A stretch of 64,000 nucleotides of DNA from Trebouxia sp. TZW2008 (GCA_002118135.1 BDIU01000194.1:1-64000), one strand, 5' to 3'; shown: positions 24,096 through 37,300, numbered from the stretch's first letter. Notes: generated by a model from the letters alone, not told the origin. Program-made: numbers and translations.

Positions 24096-25069
24096 ACCCC
24101 CCCCACCCCCCNNCCCCCCCCCCCCCTCCATCCCCCCTCCTCGCCATCGTGCACAGTCACCAGAACTCTACATGATACTGCTGCTGTTGCAATTGCCAAT
24201 ACAAAACCTCCTCAAGCACATCAGGCAATGCATTGGCCCTGTGCGTGACCGTCCTGTACACTCACCAGCATTGTCAATGGCATTGCCAATGTCACATTTA
24301 CACCTGCCCAAGCCTCTTCAAGCAGGCAAAGTGATGCAGGATGCGCAGTGCATTGCTGTCACGAAAGTCACTAGCACTGGCAACACATTGCTGCTGTTGT
24401 GAGGTCTCTGTACGCAGGTCAAGTATTGGTTTCAGGCAACAGCATGTGCAATGCCTGCTCAAAGTGCTGAGTGCTTATTCTGTACAGCATGACAGTATGG
24501 ACATGGACGTATGCATGTGTCAGCTTCCGTGCTGAGAGTGCAGGGTCAGCTGATGCTCATACAGCGTGATGTGACTTGCAGGCAGCGTCTTTCAAATGAC
24601 AGCTTCAGCCTCTTCTTGCAAGCCATCAAGGAGCTCAACTCTGGCAAGAAGTCTCGGGAAGACACGTTGCACACTGCCAATGACATCTTTGGGGCAAGCA
24701 ATGGGGACTTGTACGGTGCGCTGTCTCATCTATTCACTGCAACAATGTTTTATTGATTGCTGTTGCAGCGCATGACATGGCATGTCCAAGGACACCATGA
24801 CTTAGCCTGCCAGCAACATGCATGTGCCCAGAAGTGTGTGTCTGAGCTCAGCAAAATTATACATAGCAAGCAATGCACTGATTAGGAAGAGGCGACTGCT
24901 GACTTGGCTAGTGATGCAGCTTTGCCCTCACACAGCCAGCAATGCTGTCAAATTTCATAATAATCAGCAGCGCATAACATATGTGAGCATGTTTTGGACT
25001 GAAGGAGGGCTGTGCGCTGCTGCAGGGTCTTTTGAGAGTTTGCTGAGCAGGCATCTGCCTCCCACGTAG
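21463..25069 (+). CDS. At4g15545-like coiled-coil protein
   Basis: Exons: 21463-21552, 21648-21728, 21850-21975, 22171-22314, 22851-22962, 23857-24043, 24582-24715, 25026-25069; every junction keeps phase, about 305 aa, TAG stop. Order: VLPTDYYSQLELAHHISCYA near the N-terminus, a long coiled coil (AENQQLRQALTQKTSQVKTL, KQALINTVRKLNRDVAKLDN), a Ser/Thr/Pro-rich linker (SYPMSPSRSTTAQVVPTAGV), then the conserved C-terminal block LFLQAIKELNSGKKSREDTL, DIFGASNGDLYGSFESLL. That layout is the plant family named for Arabidopsis At4g15545, whose function is not established to my knowledge. Starts at 21463 and 21472 are both in frame. The sixth intron contains the poly-C tract and assembly gap. Confidence 0.85.
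24054..24127 (+). repeat. Poly-C homopolymer with two unresolved bases
   Basis: About 70 nearly uninterrupted C residues immediately after a GTAATG donor, with two N at 24112-24113. This is an assembly uncertainty inside an intron, so its true length is unknown. It produces a spurious poly-Pro or poly-Gly frame. Confidence 0.95.
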
Positions 25070-25923
25070 AGCCCCTGCCTCATGTGCTTGTGTTGTCTCA
25101 TTTAAGTTTTAGCATTGGAAGTGCAGTACCAGACTTTCTGTTATGTAATGCTTTGATGTGTGCCAATGTAAGTGCGTCAGCTTGCTGAAAAGCATGCTGC
25201 AAAAGAAACGCTTTGGGGATTGCTTTTGAGTGCTTGCAACATTGCATCAACTTTGCATTGAATCTGAGCATGGCCAGCTCCAGCAACCTTTTATCGCCAA
25301 CAAGACAACAAGCATGCATTCCCATTTGAACAGAATAAGCGGGTTGTTGAGGCAGTTTGCTGCCTGCGGTACCATATACAATATAGCAATTATGCCAGAG
25401 CGCTATCAAATTGGTCACATGGACGGGACATATGTGCAAAGCTGGGTACCAACATACTACACAGATTGACATGCGAAAATGACGATAAATTAGATCAAAG
25501 CTCCTGACAGAATCAAAGATAATTGCGGGTGTTGCGTCAAGAACATTGCAGTGTATCTGTGTTGTATGTACATGGCTTGATGAGAACGTTCAAGGACATC
25601 AGGCAAAACATGATCAGGTTTATTAATGCTATGGATGGCTATTGACAAACTTTTGTCAAAGTCTCTTTATAGCATGATTGCAAAAGCAAAACAACAGAAA
25701 ACAGCCAAACTCAATCAGGTCTTGGCATGCACCACCAGAAGTCTATCTTGTGCAGAAATCTCAACTTGGCTGGCAGCCCAGGTGAGAGTTCTAAGCACAA
25801 GTACCGAGAAGCTACCGTCAAAGGTGTACAAAGCACATCAGCTCCAAAAACAGATGCAAACTAATTGTTACTCATCACTGACCATCTTGCCTAACTGCAG
25901 TTGCGTCACATTGGCGACACAAG
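25070..25923. other. Convergent 3' spacer; no gene seen
   Basis: This lies between the stops of the At4g15545-like gene and the subtilase. A minus frame at 25098-25472 has no motif and no splice support. Confidence 0.5.
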
Positions 25924-28900
25924 TCAGCCAGTTGCTTTTTGTGCACTGCAGCTGGTTTGTCTAGTGACTGAAGAGTCCTTCGTCAGGCCACCGACTGGTG
26001 CAGCATAGTATGGTGACTTCATCAATGACAGACTCTGGTTGTATATGTTCAAGCGGCCCTGCAGTCAAACATTGTCACAAGTGGGGCTTGAATCTTCTCA
26101 AGTCTCAGCTTGACAACTAGACAGTGATGCACCGCTTTTCACATGTTACAGGTACATCTTGACTAAGCAGCATTGCATGAAGTCACATCTGTTGGTACCG
26201 TACTCTGCCTGACAAACACATCTACTTTTGTGTCTTCAGCAGGCAACAGGGAAACTCCTGAAATTTGTATCTGAAAACAGACTCAACAGGGGAAGTGAAC
26301 ACTGCAAGCGACAGCTACAGGGGACTCACATTTGTTTGGCAGTAGCCTGTGAGGCCGGAGGAGGGAGTAACAGAGCTGAGCATGGAGGCCCTCATGTTGG
26401 CCATGGACAGGTAGGGGTACTGAGCCGCTATCAAGGCCGCTGCGCCTGCACTCATATCACAACAAGGCTGTAGAAGAGCTCATGCAGCAGACGTAGACAG
26501 GTAGGGGTACTGAGCCGCTATCAAGGACGCTGCGCCTGCAAACAACCCCACACCAGGTGTTAGAGAATGCTCCTGCAGCCGCCCTACACAGAACCTGAGT
26601 ACTGAGCTGCTATCAAGGGCGCTGCACCTGCAATGACTGCACAAAAAATGCGTCAGGAAGCTGAGGCACAGAGTCTGATGCTGAACCACAGTGACTGGTA
26701 GCAACTCAGACACAAAGAGAAGCAAAGCAATCCTCAAATCCCTTCAGAATTGAGCACATCCAGGACAGCAAGGAACATCTTGACAGCAAGTCATATTCAA
26801 GCTCTTGCAGGTACTCCAAACTGAGTCAGCCAGAACAGTACCAATGTTGCCAGCAGTACCACATGCATTTGATTGCTGAGTTGAGAACATCAACGCAAGT
26901 GGCAATGCCTTTCAATGCCCAGCAAGATATTTGCTGCTGCTCTGTAGTCCATTTGAATTTAGCCAAGTAGAGATACACAAGGCCAGAAAGGTTGAAGCAT
27001 GGGACAACACCTCAGCATGCTGATGTGTGTGGCTCCAACACGTAGACTGCAAACAATCCCACAAGACCAGCATGTTGCAACACAGCTGACATAACTGAAC
27101 CACGTGAAATCCTGCTTGAGAACATTTCTGACGTACCTGCAGCATGTGGTGTCGCCATGGATGTGCCACTCTTGTAGGCATACGTGCTGTTTGGGATGGT
27201 GCTCAGAATGTTGACACCCGGCGCAAACAGTGATACAGTCCTCCTGCATTGGACACACTTCCTGCTGTCAGCCTCAGCAGCATGCCTTGCTTTGTAACAG
27301 CCCAGTCTGTCAACGCCCCTTGTACTGAATCAATGCTTTTGCAGCTGCAACAGGGTGACCTCACTGCTAAACCGATTGGATTGAATCTCTGCTAGAAAAC
27401 ATTGTGATGATCCTTGCGCATGTCAATGCTGTGCACACATTGTGCGCAAATAGCTTGCGCATGCAGTTATTGTTGCGTCGTAGCAAGCATGCTTGCGGAG
27501 ACGGGTCTTTTGTAGATACATAGTGTGCAAGCAGCTTGCAGATGAGCGCGCTATGTCACAGTGACAGGAAACATGTACTGAGAACTCACGCTCCGTAATT
27601 GCTGAAGGATGCGAGGTTGTCATTGGTGTCACTGGCGCCCACACTGATCTGGTTAGCCAGGCCGTAGTCAGCAGGGAAGAACTGCTGAGTGATGTCTGTG
27701 CTGTCTGTTAGTTGCCCATTGTTGCCAGCAGCAAACAAGAAGATGCCTGCGGCACCATTGAGATTTTCCTTCACAAGGTAGAATTTGTCTTTTTTGCACG
27801 CAAGGCTGATGTGCTGCTGCTGCACGGCCTCAGGTCTTGAGAGAGAGAAGCGCAGAAAATGTTGATGCAAGGCCTCTGCAAAGCCAGCAATAAAGCTGAA
27901 CCTGCAAGATCGCAATTGCTGCAATGGCTCAAAAAGCAAGTCTGTGCTCGGCAAAGGCAGAAGTTTTGATTAACTTTGGGGACAAAGCATGCTTGTCCTA
28001 ATGTGCAAAGTCAGCGCACATTGGCTGCATTCAGAGGTCTTCCAAGTCAATCACCAACCAGGTCATCTGGTAAAGAGTGGCATGTCCGCTGAAAAGGATG
28101 TTGGCACAAGGCTAGCAAGCGTTTACCTGCTGTGTTGGCAATGGCATTGTAGACAGTGGGGTCATAGCAGTTCAAGCAGCCCCAGCTGTTGCTGTAGATA
28201 GGCACCGTCTGCCCCATGCGCTTGAAGTTAGCAGCACAGTAGTTGATGCACGCAATGGCGTCAGAGTTGTAGCCGTCTCCAGCCGCATCCAGGAACTTGC
28301 ACGACATGAGAGACACCTTCTGGGCAACTCCCAGTACACCACCGCCGTTCTTGGCTGCGCCAATGGTGCCAGCCACATGGGTGCCATGCGAGTTGTCATC
28401 GTTGACTGGCACCTGCTTGCCATTGATGAAGCCACAGCCTCCCACAACATCATCAATGCAGCCTGTATGAGCTCCATGACTTTGTGAGCAACACAGAGCT
28501 GCTGCTGATGTACACAGATATTTATCCTTATGCTCTTCAGGATTGACGGAGCAGGGCCTGGCAGGCTCAGCAGCATGCATCACCAACAGTTGAGCTGCAA
28601 CGCACTGAACATTCTGCTGGACCCTACATCTGCAGCCTGCAAGCTGACGTCTACGAGCATACTGAATGCTGCAGCATGTTCTTACAGCAGTCAAGCCTTC
28701 TATTGTGACAAAATGAGTGAAGCCATACAGCCACAGCAGCAGCAGCAGCAGATGTGCCTACATGTCAGATTGGCAAGATGCAAGCCAGGCATAATCCTGT
28801 TTCATGCAGCCAACAGCAAAACAAGCTTTGCAAAAGCAGCTCACCGTTGCCATCATCATCAATGCCATTGTTGGGAATCTCAGCAGTGTTGATCCAGATG

Positions 28901-30608
28901 TTGCTCTTGAGATCAGGATGATCAGTCTGGATCCCTGAGTCAATGATGCACACAGCCACATTGCTGGTGCCAACTGTCTCTTGGTTCCAGTCACAAGGGG
29001 CTTGGACCAAGTCCAGGTTGTACAGACTGTATCCATAGGGAACATCTGCATACTGGATGTTGACCTTGTAGTCCAAGGACGCATATGCCACATCTGCACC
29101 AGCAATACTGCATGAGCTCATGTGCCACAAGAATCTCAGATGACATGACATGATGAGACTTGACATGCCAGAGACTTTCATGTCACGTCACATCATGGTT
29201 TGATAGCTTGTTGGTGGTTGGCTGGAGAAGATGACTGTTGCTAGGGAAGAAAAACTCATTGGAATTTTGAACAACTAGACAAGTGTTGAGAATGCTAGCA
29301 CCATACATGCAATGCAAACAAGCACTGCCATGCTTGACAGTAGAACACTGGCACTCTGGGAGAGGTGCTCATGTTGCAGTGGCGGAGATACATGCGCATG
29401 GGAGGCATAAGCGCATGCCTTGATGTGAAGCTAAAAGCTGTGTGCATCCAACATCGCATATGCATCAAGAATGCATGCTTGCACTGTGTGCTTGTACTGT
29501 GTATGCTTGACAAAAGCATGCACCAGCAAGCACTTGTGAGAGTCATACCATCCCTAGCTCGCAGTGCGGTGACCAGGTCTGACGCATTTGTGGTATCATT
29601 GTTGACTGTCAGCACATGCGTATCCACGTTCGGCAGGAAAGTGGAATTGACCACTTCGTTCAGGTCTGCAACATCTTGTGGCAACTCGCTGGCATTGGTA
29701 GTTGCAGCCAAGCTGTTGAACTGGACAAGCACCCTTGAAGCTGCACTGGGCAAATCATTGGTGGTCGTGACTTGCGTGAGAGTTGGACTGGTGGTGTTGG
29801 TCTGCAAGTTTGTCTGTAGCGTCGAGATGTTAGCCTGCACAGAGCAAGCTGACAATGTTACTTCTGCTCCGCATAACAAACTCTGTGCAGTACGTAACGT
29901 GAGACACCTACAGCTCCAGATCTGAGCCATGCAAAAACCAGGTTGTTCTCTCACAGCAGTTGCAGGGTTGGTCGTTCTTCTCACAGCATTTGCAATTGCA
30001 TGAACAGCAAAGGCAACAATCAGCATGCAGCTCAGCACAGGCAAGTCACTTTTGTGACATTTGCTGTCCATATGCTGAAAGCAAGCACACAAGCAGACTC
30101 ACCAAGACACTAGCAGAAGCATTGTTAGCAGAGATGTTCAGGACAGCTGCAGGCTTGACAGCAATAGGTGCTGAAACATATGCTGCATCGTCCAGCAAAG
30201 CTGTGCTGACAAGGCCACTGATTGTTGCGTTTGGCGCCACCAGATCAGCTACAGTTGCTTCTGCTCGCACTGCAATGGCAGGGTCTGACTCTGCAGAAAC
30301 TATGACTGGCGGAGAAGCAGCAGCAAGATGCCTGTGAGGGAAGGCCTGCATCATGAAACATCATTGGCATGAGAATAGGGGAACCTTTGTTGAGTGAACC
30401 TCTGCAGTGCAGAGAAATGCTTGGCCTGAAAGTGCCCTACAAGAGTAAACCTACTATTCTGGAGCAAACATGCAGCAGCAACAGCTCGAGGATGGTATGA
30501 AAAGCAATTTCGTTTGCCAGACTCTCGACAGCTTACATCTGAAGCAACAACTCCCACTGTTAGTATCGCCAAAGCCGTTAGCAAAGCCCGAGAGCCACAG
30601 AAAGACAC
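25924..30608 (-). CDS. Secreted subtilisin-like serine protease (S8 family)
   Basis: Exons (minus): 30537-30608, 30103-30345, 29549-29834, 28845-29093, 28127-28462, 27590-27746, 27137-27243, 26330-26445, 25924-26058; phases agree, 566 residues, TGA stop. The catalytic triad is complete: Asp in VCIIDSGIQTDHPDL, His in NSHGTHVAGTIGA, Ser in SGTSMATPHAAG. The oxyanion Asn is in FLFAAGNNG. The C-terminal helix is ALIAAQYPYLSMANMRASML. The N-terminal ~200 residues form a propeptide-like region (RVLVQFN; VNSTFLPNVDTHVLTVNNDT) after a hydrophobic leader. The true start is unresolved: 30608 is a GTG with an in-frame TGA just upstream and an acceptor-like CCCGCAG, so the ATG is probably in an upstream exon. 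Role: secreted or vacuolar proteolysis. Confidence 0.88.
26490..26632 (-). repeat. Two head copies of subtilase exon 8 in the upstream intron
   Basis: Copies beginning at acceptors TGCAG/GCGCAGC (26535) and TTGCAG/GTGCAGC (26627) repeat the start of the 26330-26445 exon (GAAALIAAQYPYLS). They read GAASLIAAQYPYLSTSAA then stop, and GAAPLIAAQYSGSV then stop. Each has an intact acceptor in the right phase. If used, each would end the protein early as an alternative last exon. Confidence 0.8.
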
Positions 30609-31338
30609 AGCCTGCGGGCGTCAACACACCGCCGTGAACATCGGCATGCTGACTGCTAGTAGCATGATGCACTGCGCAACAGTGCACAGTGCGTTCCGGA
30701 GCACATCTGCGTCGTGGTATCTGGTGCCACGAGTCAAAGGTCAAACAAGACATGCCGTGATCACCCTGTACCCGACGCGCAGCAGACACACGCAGAAGCT
30801 TTGAATGCTCGACGTTGAATGCAGACAGCCTTGTGCAGCGCTCCATCGGAAACGCAAGAGCAGCACAAAGAGTCAACGCCACAGCTCAAGGCAGCTCAGA
30901 GCAACCTAAAACTTTCGAAAGCTACTAGCAGGCGTACCTGCATGATCCCTGCAGCACCTTCGCGAGATCAGTCAGAAGACTGACTTCTGCTATGCAGCGG
31001 TTCGACTCTGCGTGCGATTGTTGTCCTCAACAGCTACAGAACGCCTGTCAAAACGCCACATATGCCGTAAGTGAGCTCAGCTACTCAGCTTGAAGAAGCC
31101 TGCTCAACTTGTTCGTTTTTTGGTGTCGGAGCTGCTTGCATCTTTTGCCCGAGTGAGACTTTGATCTCGCAATAACGCGCAATAGTCTTCGCAAACAAGA
31201 CTGCTGCTACACATGAGGATCTTTGTCTTTTCTCGTTTTGTGTGTTCGTAAGGCTGCCGGCGTGACACGCCAGAAGTCAGATCGTAATCTCGACGCACCG
31301 AAGAGCGATGTCGCGCTGTGTCCGTGACAGCACGTGCC
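30609..31338. other. Divergent 5' region of subtilase and channel A
   Basis: This should contain both promoters and probably the missing ATG exon of the subtilase. No core promoter element can be named. Confidence 0.4.
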
Positions 31339-34300
31339 ATGCACACTGGTGAGGCTGGAGACAACTTGCCTCGCCATGAGCTGCATGCACTTCAAAAGGC
31401 TCTTCGGGTCCGTGCCTCGAACCTCAAGAAAACGGGCAAGCGGCAGGGGCTTATCAGACCTTTGAGCAAGGATGATATAGGTCAGCCGGAGCAGTACACA
31501 CGCCCTTGAGCCGCTGTCACAACCAGTCGAACACTGTAACACTGCTGCAGATACTGGGCCTGCTAGTTTCAAGAAGCCTGTCACGCTTGTACAAAATGGC
31601 CAAGTGATCAGCAAAGCGCCAAGATACTTGTTTGACCCAGAAGTAAGTGATTGCCACACTCTGCATCAGGGCCAGCTCAGGCTTCATGTGGCAGTTTCAC
31701 GTTGCAGTGCCTGCTTGTAGGGTTACTTCTTCTCAACCTGGAACTTTTTGGCTGTATTTCTGGTGAGCAGTGAAGCCAAACCATACAAGCTCTTCAGGGC
31801 TCCTCTTCTGGAATCTGTCAAGTGTAACGTGTACACAGTGTCTGAGTTATGGCCCTGATTGCAGATTGTTGGCCTTGTATTCTATCTCCCAGTCTTGTCA
31901 GGCTTTTTTGACGAGCCCAGCCACTGGTGAGTATTTTGATCTTACTTCAACATTTGGTTTTACTGATACCAGCTGTCTGATGGCTGCGTGTGACATGAAC
32001 AGCAAACCAAGAGTTGAACGTGTGCGGCTGTCTGCATCTAAACCAAGATGATCGTTCTTGGTGCATGTGTAGCATCAACATGTCCTGCCGCGACTTTTCG
32101 CACATCTGGCAACTGTTTGGAAGCTGCTGACGCCTGTGTTGCTGTTGCATCATTTCTTGTGGTTAATGCAGCAACTATTTACACATTTGGCGAGGGCCAG
32201 CGCACAATGCAGCAGGCATTCCCGGTCATCAACTGAATTGGGGCTGGCAATTGTTCCCTGTGATCACAAACTACTTCTTTCTGGTATGTTTTTGATCTTG
32301 GAATTTATCTATACACTGCTGCTGGGCTGTCTCCTGTGTGTTTTGAAGGCTTTACCAATTGCCTGGACTGTTTTCATTTCTTTGTGTGTGCACAGCTATG
32401 CTCCCTTATGTGACCCACCACAACACAAATCACCACATTGCTGAAAACACAAATTTAACCTGTGTCTGGTTCTGAAGGCCTGACTGTCAGGCTTTTGCCT
32501 TTGAATGTTGTGGTAAAGTACTGTAATGCCAAAGACAATGCCAGCAGCATATATGCTTGTTTGCCGTGCAGGTTGACATTTTGATACATTGCTTCACAGC
32601 CATCAAAATAGATGATTCAGTCAAAGAATATGGCCTCAGAAGTATTTGGTAAGCAACACAAATGCATCAATGCCTCTGGCATTTCACGTACAGTAGCGTC
32701 ATGGCCTGCGTGACAAGCCATGCTCTCTGCACTTGGTGTTGGTGTTGAACAGCATCTCATTTAGAGCATGAAACCATCGGGGCAGTACAAGTCATGCTTA
32801 GACATCATTTGCGACAGCAGTAAGCAAATCACAGCGCTCTCAACAGCCATTCAGGTGGAAGTTGCTGCAGGCGCAAGTACCTTAGGACATGGTTCTTTCC
32901 GGATGCCATTGCCTGCCTGCCGCTGGAGTGTATTCTATTCACTGCAGCTCCAAGGGTGAACTGGTACAACACACCCAATTTCATCAGGTATGATAGCGGC
33001 ACTCCTGATTAGTAGTCAAGCTGCTTTCATCGCGCAGTATATGTGCTGCATGCTGACATGTGTGCAGGGGCAATTCTGAAACAAATGCCTGCAAAACATT
33101 TCCAGGCCAGCAATCTACATATCAAGACTATGGTCCATCTGAGCAATGGCATGTGATGTCATTGCAGCAAATGCTCAGCTGGCTCAGTCAAACCAAACAG
33201 CCTGCCTGGGAAGTTTATGTGAAGGCTCATGCATCTCCTGAACGATGCCTAAATACACAGACCTTTCTTCTTCCGCAGGTTGGTGCAGGTGGCCAGCATT
33301 CACAGAGAGCTCATGGCAGCCCCTTCAGCGCCTTTGACAGGACTCTGTACCACCACTAAACACGCTTGCTGCTAATCAGAAGGGTTGAGAACACAAAGAG
33401 ACAGAATTCTGAGTCCGTTGCTACTGTTATGGTCATATGTGAATTTGTTTTCACAATCTTAGTGATCATGCTGCAGGTTGGTGCGGCTGGCCAGCATTCA
33501 CAGAAGGGCTCATGGCAGTCCCTTCAGAGTCTTTGACAGAATATCCAGCCTGCGTCAGGAGTTCAGCTACAGTGCCCGCCGCATTGCCATGGCCGCTTTT
33601 GCCGAGTGCGTGGCTATGCACTGGTTTGCCTGTATCCTTTGGTGGACTATCAGGCTGGAAAACTACCCTTCAAGTAGGCACACACTCCAGTTGCTGATTC
33701 TCCCTCATTGTTCATGGTGCCGGAGTTGATGCTGCTTGATGCTCCTGGTACTGTTTTGGTGGTTGCTGTTGAGGCTTGTCCCATCTGGCCCTCGATGCAG
33801 ATTAGTGTCTACTTGGCCAAGTCGCAAGATTGCGCCTGCAGCAGATACTTCTAGAAAATTCATGGCTTTGACAGCTTGTTTGTACCCTGTGACGTAAATT
33901 GCGAGCAAATGTACGCCTCAGCTGGTGAGTTGAGTGGATCTGAGGTTGTCTGCAGCTGAGATTGTAGTGAAGCTGTCTGTGCTGTCTGTTGCGCTGCCGC
34001 TGTCGGTCACGAGCGACAATGCACAGGCAGTAATCCAGCTTGGCTTTGACAGCTTTACATGCGCTTTTGACGTTGGAAAGTAAACGGGGCACTTGAGACC
34101 AGGCTTTGCTTGTGACTTGACTTTGCAGAGTATGCACATCAGGTCGTTGATAAAGCTGCCAGAACAGCACTACCGTGTAAATGTCTGGAGTTAGAACAGC
34201 ACTACTGTAAAAATGTTTGGAGCAAGTCAATGTCAGGACCCCTGACTTCAGCCACATTCAATCAAACGAAATGAAGGTTGTGTGACATCGTGATATCATG

Positions 34301-37300
34301 GTTGCAGACACATGGCCCTCCCTTCTTGGTCTGGTCCATGTCAGCGTGGCATAACAGTACTGCTGGAGCATCTTTGTCATCATTTCAGCAGCAGTGCAGA
34401 ACACTTGGGGTGCGAAGTGTGCCTGTAAACAGCGAAGATCAAGAAATTGTAATCTTATGCTTGCAGATACATGGCCCTCACTGCTTGGCCTTGTCCATGC
34501 CAGCGTGGCATAGCAGTGCTGCTGGAGCATCTTTGTCATCGTTTCAGCAGCAGTACAGAACACATGGGGAGCAAAGTGTGCCTGTAAACAGCGAAGATCA
34601 AGAAAGTGTAATGTCATGCTTGCAGATACATGGCCCTTAGTGCTTGGCCTTGTCCATGTCAGCGTGGCATAACAGTACTGCTGGAGCATCTTTGTCATCG
34701 TTTCAGCAGCAGTACAGAACACATGGGGTGCAAAGTGTGCCTGTAAAGAGCGAAGATCAAGAAATTGTAATGTTATGCTTGCAAATACATGGCCCTCACT
34801 GCTTGGCCTTGTTCATGTCAGCGTGGCAGAACAGTACTGCTGTAGCATCTTTGTCATTGTTTCTACAGCAGTACAGAACACATGGGGCACAAACTGTGCT
34901 TGGAAACAGCAAAGATTGAGAAGTTGTAATGCTGTGCTTGCAGACACATGGCCCTCACTACAAGGCCTTGTCCATGTCGGCGTGGCAGAACAGTACTGTT
35001 GGAGCATCTTTGTCGTGGTTTCAGCAGCAGTACAGAACACATGGGGTGACTACAATCCTGTGACCTGGGGCGAAGCATTAGTGTGGATCTTTGCCATGAT
35101 CACCGTGGCAGTGCTGTTTGCTGTCATGGTGGGATTCATTGTGGCCATCATCAAATCCAGTGGGACAGCTGAGGCACGATATAAAGACCGTATGGACAAT
35201 GTCATGGTGAGCAACACACATTGGGCATGCACCGCCTTGGTTTTCTTCTTCAGGTTGCTTCGTCTTCCTCCTCCTCCTCCTCCTCCTCTTCTTCTTCCAT
35301 CTCTTCCTCCTCCTCTTCTTCTTCTGTGACTCACAGATTAGTCATGTTGTTTGCCATGATTACTGTGGCAGTGCTGTTTGCTGTCATGGTGGGATTCATT
35401 GTGGCTATCATCAAATCTAGTGGGAGAGCTGAGGCGCAATACGAAGACCGCATGGACAATGTCATGGTCAGCATAATTACATGTGTAATGCTCCTCCTTC
35501 TTTCCTCATGTATGAGTCATGTGGATTGCCATGATCACCGTGGCAGTGCTGTTTGCTGTCATGGTGGGATTCATTGTGGCTATCATCAAGTCTAGTGGCA
35601 GAGCGCAATACAAAGCCCGCATGGACAATGTCATGGTGAGCAACACACACTGGGCATGCACCGCATTGTCTCTCTCCTTTAATAACTTCTTCTTCTTTGT
35701 CTGTGACTCACAGGTTAGTCATGTCATTTGCCATGATTACTGTGGCAGTGCTGGTTGCTGTTATGTTCGGATCTGTTGTGACTATCATCAAGTCTAGTGG
35801 GAGAGCTGAGGCACGACGCAAAGACCGCATGGACAATGTCATGATGAGTGACATACATTGTGCATGCAAAATCCTGCTTCTGCTTCTTTTGTGTGTCATA
35901 GATGAGTCATGTCACTTGCCATGATCACAGTGGCAGCGCTGCTTGCTGTCATGGTGGGGTTCATTGCGGCTGTTGTCAAGTTTAGTGGTGAAGCTGGGGC
36001 ACGGGGCAAACTTTGCATGGACAATGCCTTGGTGAGCTATATGTGTATGACTCACACAAGAGCGACGTCTGTCATGTTGATTCTGCTGGCTCAACAAACG
36101 TGTTGTTGGGATTCATTGTGGCTATGATCAAGTACAGTGGCAGAGCAGAGGCGTGGCGTAAGGACCTCATGGACAATATCATGGTGAGCAACCCACATTG
36201 TGCATGAGAGACATTCCTTCTTTGTACATACGAGTCACATCAGCTATCATGGGGATTGTGCTGTCTGCTCAGTCATCACAGTGGGCCTGTGTGTGGCTGC
36301 CATTCAGTCGATCAGAAAGCCAAGCCAAATACAAAGCCCATCTTGATAAACTCACAAAAATTGCATGCTGCCCAAGGACATTTCATGTGTCATGCTGCAA
36401 TCTAGACTATAATCATTTCTGTATATGTTACGGCAGCATGACGTGCAGGACGCCGTGGACTCAAAGGGTTGTGCTTGAGAAAAGGAAAGTACTGCAGCGT
36501 TGAGTTACAGCACAGCAAAATAGTTAAGTCATGCTGTTAAACGTAGTTTGTTTGTGACTTTCCAACAATGACATGACCATACAGGACGCCGTGGACTCAA
36601 GGGATGTGTCAGAGAACACCAAGGAGCATGTGTTCCATTGCATCAGAAGCACAAATGATAAGAGAGCCCATGGTCGTAGATAGGCTTCATCTCTATCTGA
36701 ACATGGCAATGCTACATGCAGGATGCCATGAACTCAAGGGATGTGTCTTCTGACACCAAGGAGCGTGTGATGCAGTTCTACAAGCACATGTACAAAGGAG
36801 GCCAGAACTGGTTTCATGACAGCATACTGCGTGAGCTGCCCTACGACATGCAGGTGCTGTGTGGCAAAATCGCTGTTTGCTGATGTTACTGTCACTGTCG
36901 ATGTAACTGTGCTTGTGTCTGTGATTACAACTGTTGCCGTTCATGTCACTGTTGTTGCTATTGATACTGTTGCCATTATCGATTCTGCCACTACATGTGG
37001 TATGGTTGTTTCTGCTTTGATGATACTGCAGCTCCCCCTTTCTTGTGGTTGTATGTTATCGTGTCTCTGCTGATGACTGCGTGAGTGCATATGATCTGAC
37101 TTTTCCAACTGTTGAATCTTTAAAGTCAAAGCTATCAGGCCAATGGCCATCCTGAGTAAGTTTCCAGATCCTTAGTGAGTGATGCGCACAGGTAGAGGCA
37201 GCACTGTACTCAGCAGAACCACTGCTGAGCATTCTGCAATGTTGATTAGTGTCAGCCATCAGTGGTGTAATTGAGAACAAACTGCCTCTTCCCATACAAT

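Noticed and set aside
23797..24402. 201-aa plus-strand frame with a long poly-Pro run
   Set aside because: It is in a different frame from the At4g15545-like exon and runs through the intronic poly-C tract and the NN gap.
25098..25472. 124-aa minus frame as a separate gene
   Set aside because: No motif, no splice sites in phase with neighbours, and it lies in a convergent 3' spacer.
34301..34943. Regular ~160-bp repeats resembling a CRISPR or satellite array
   Set aside because: The units are protein-coding-derived, 160 bp long without short repeat/spacer structure, and end in the intact pore exon of channel A.
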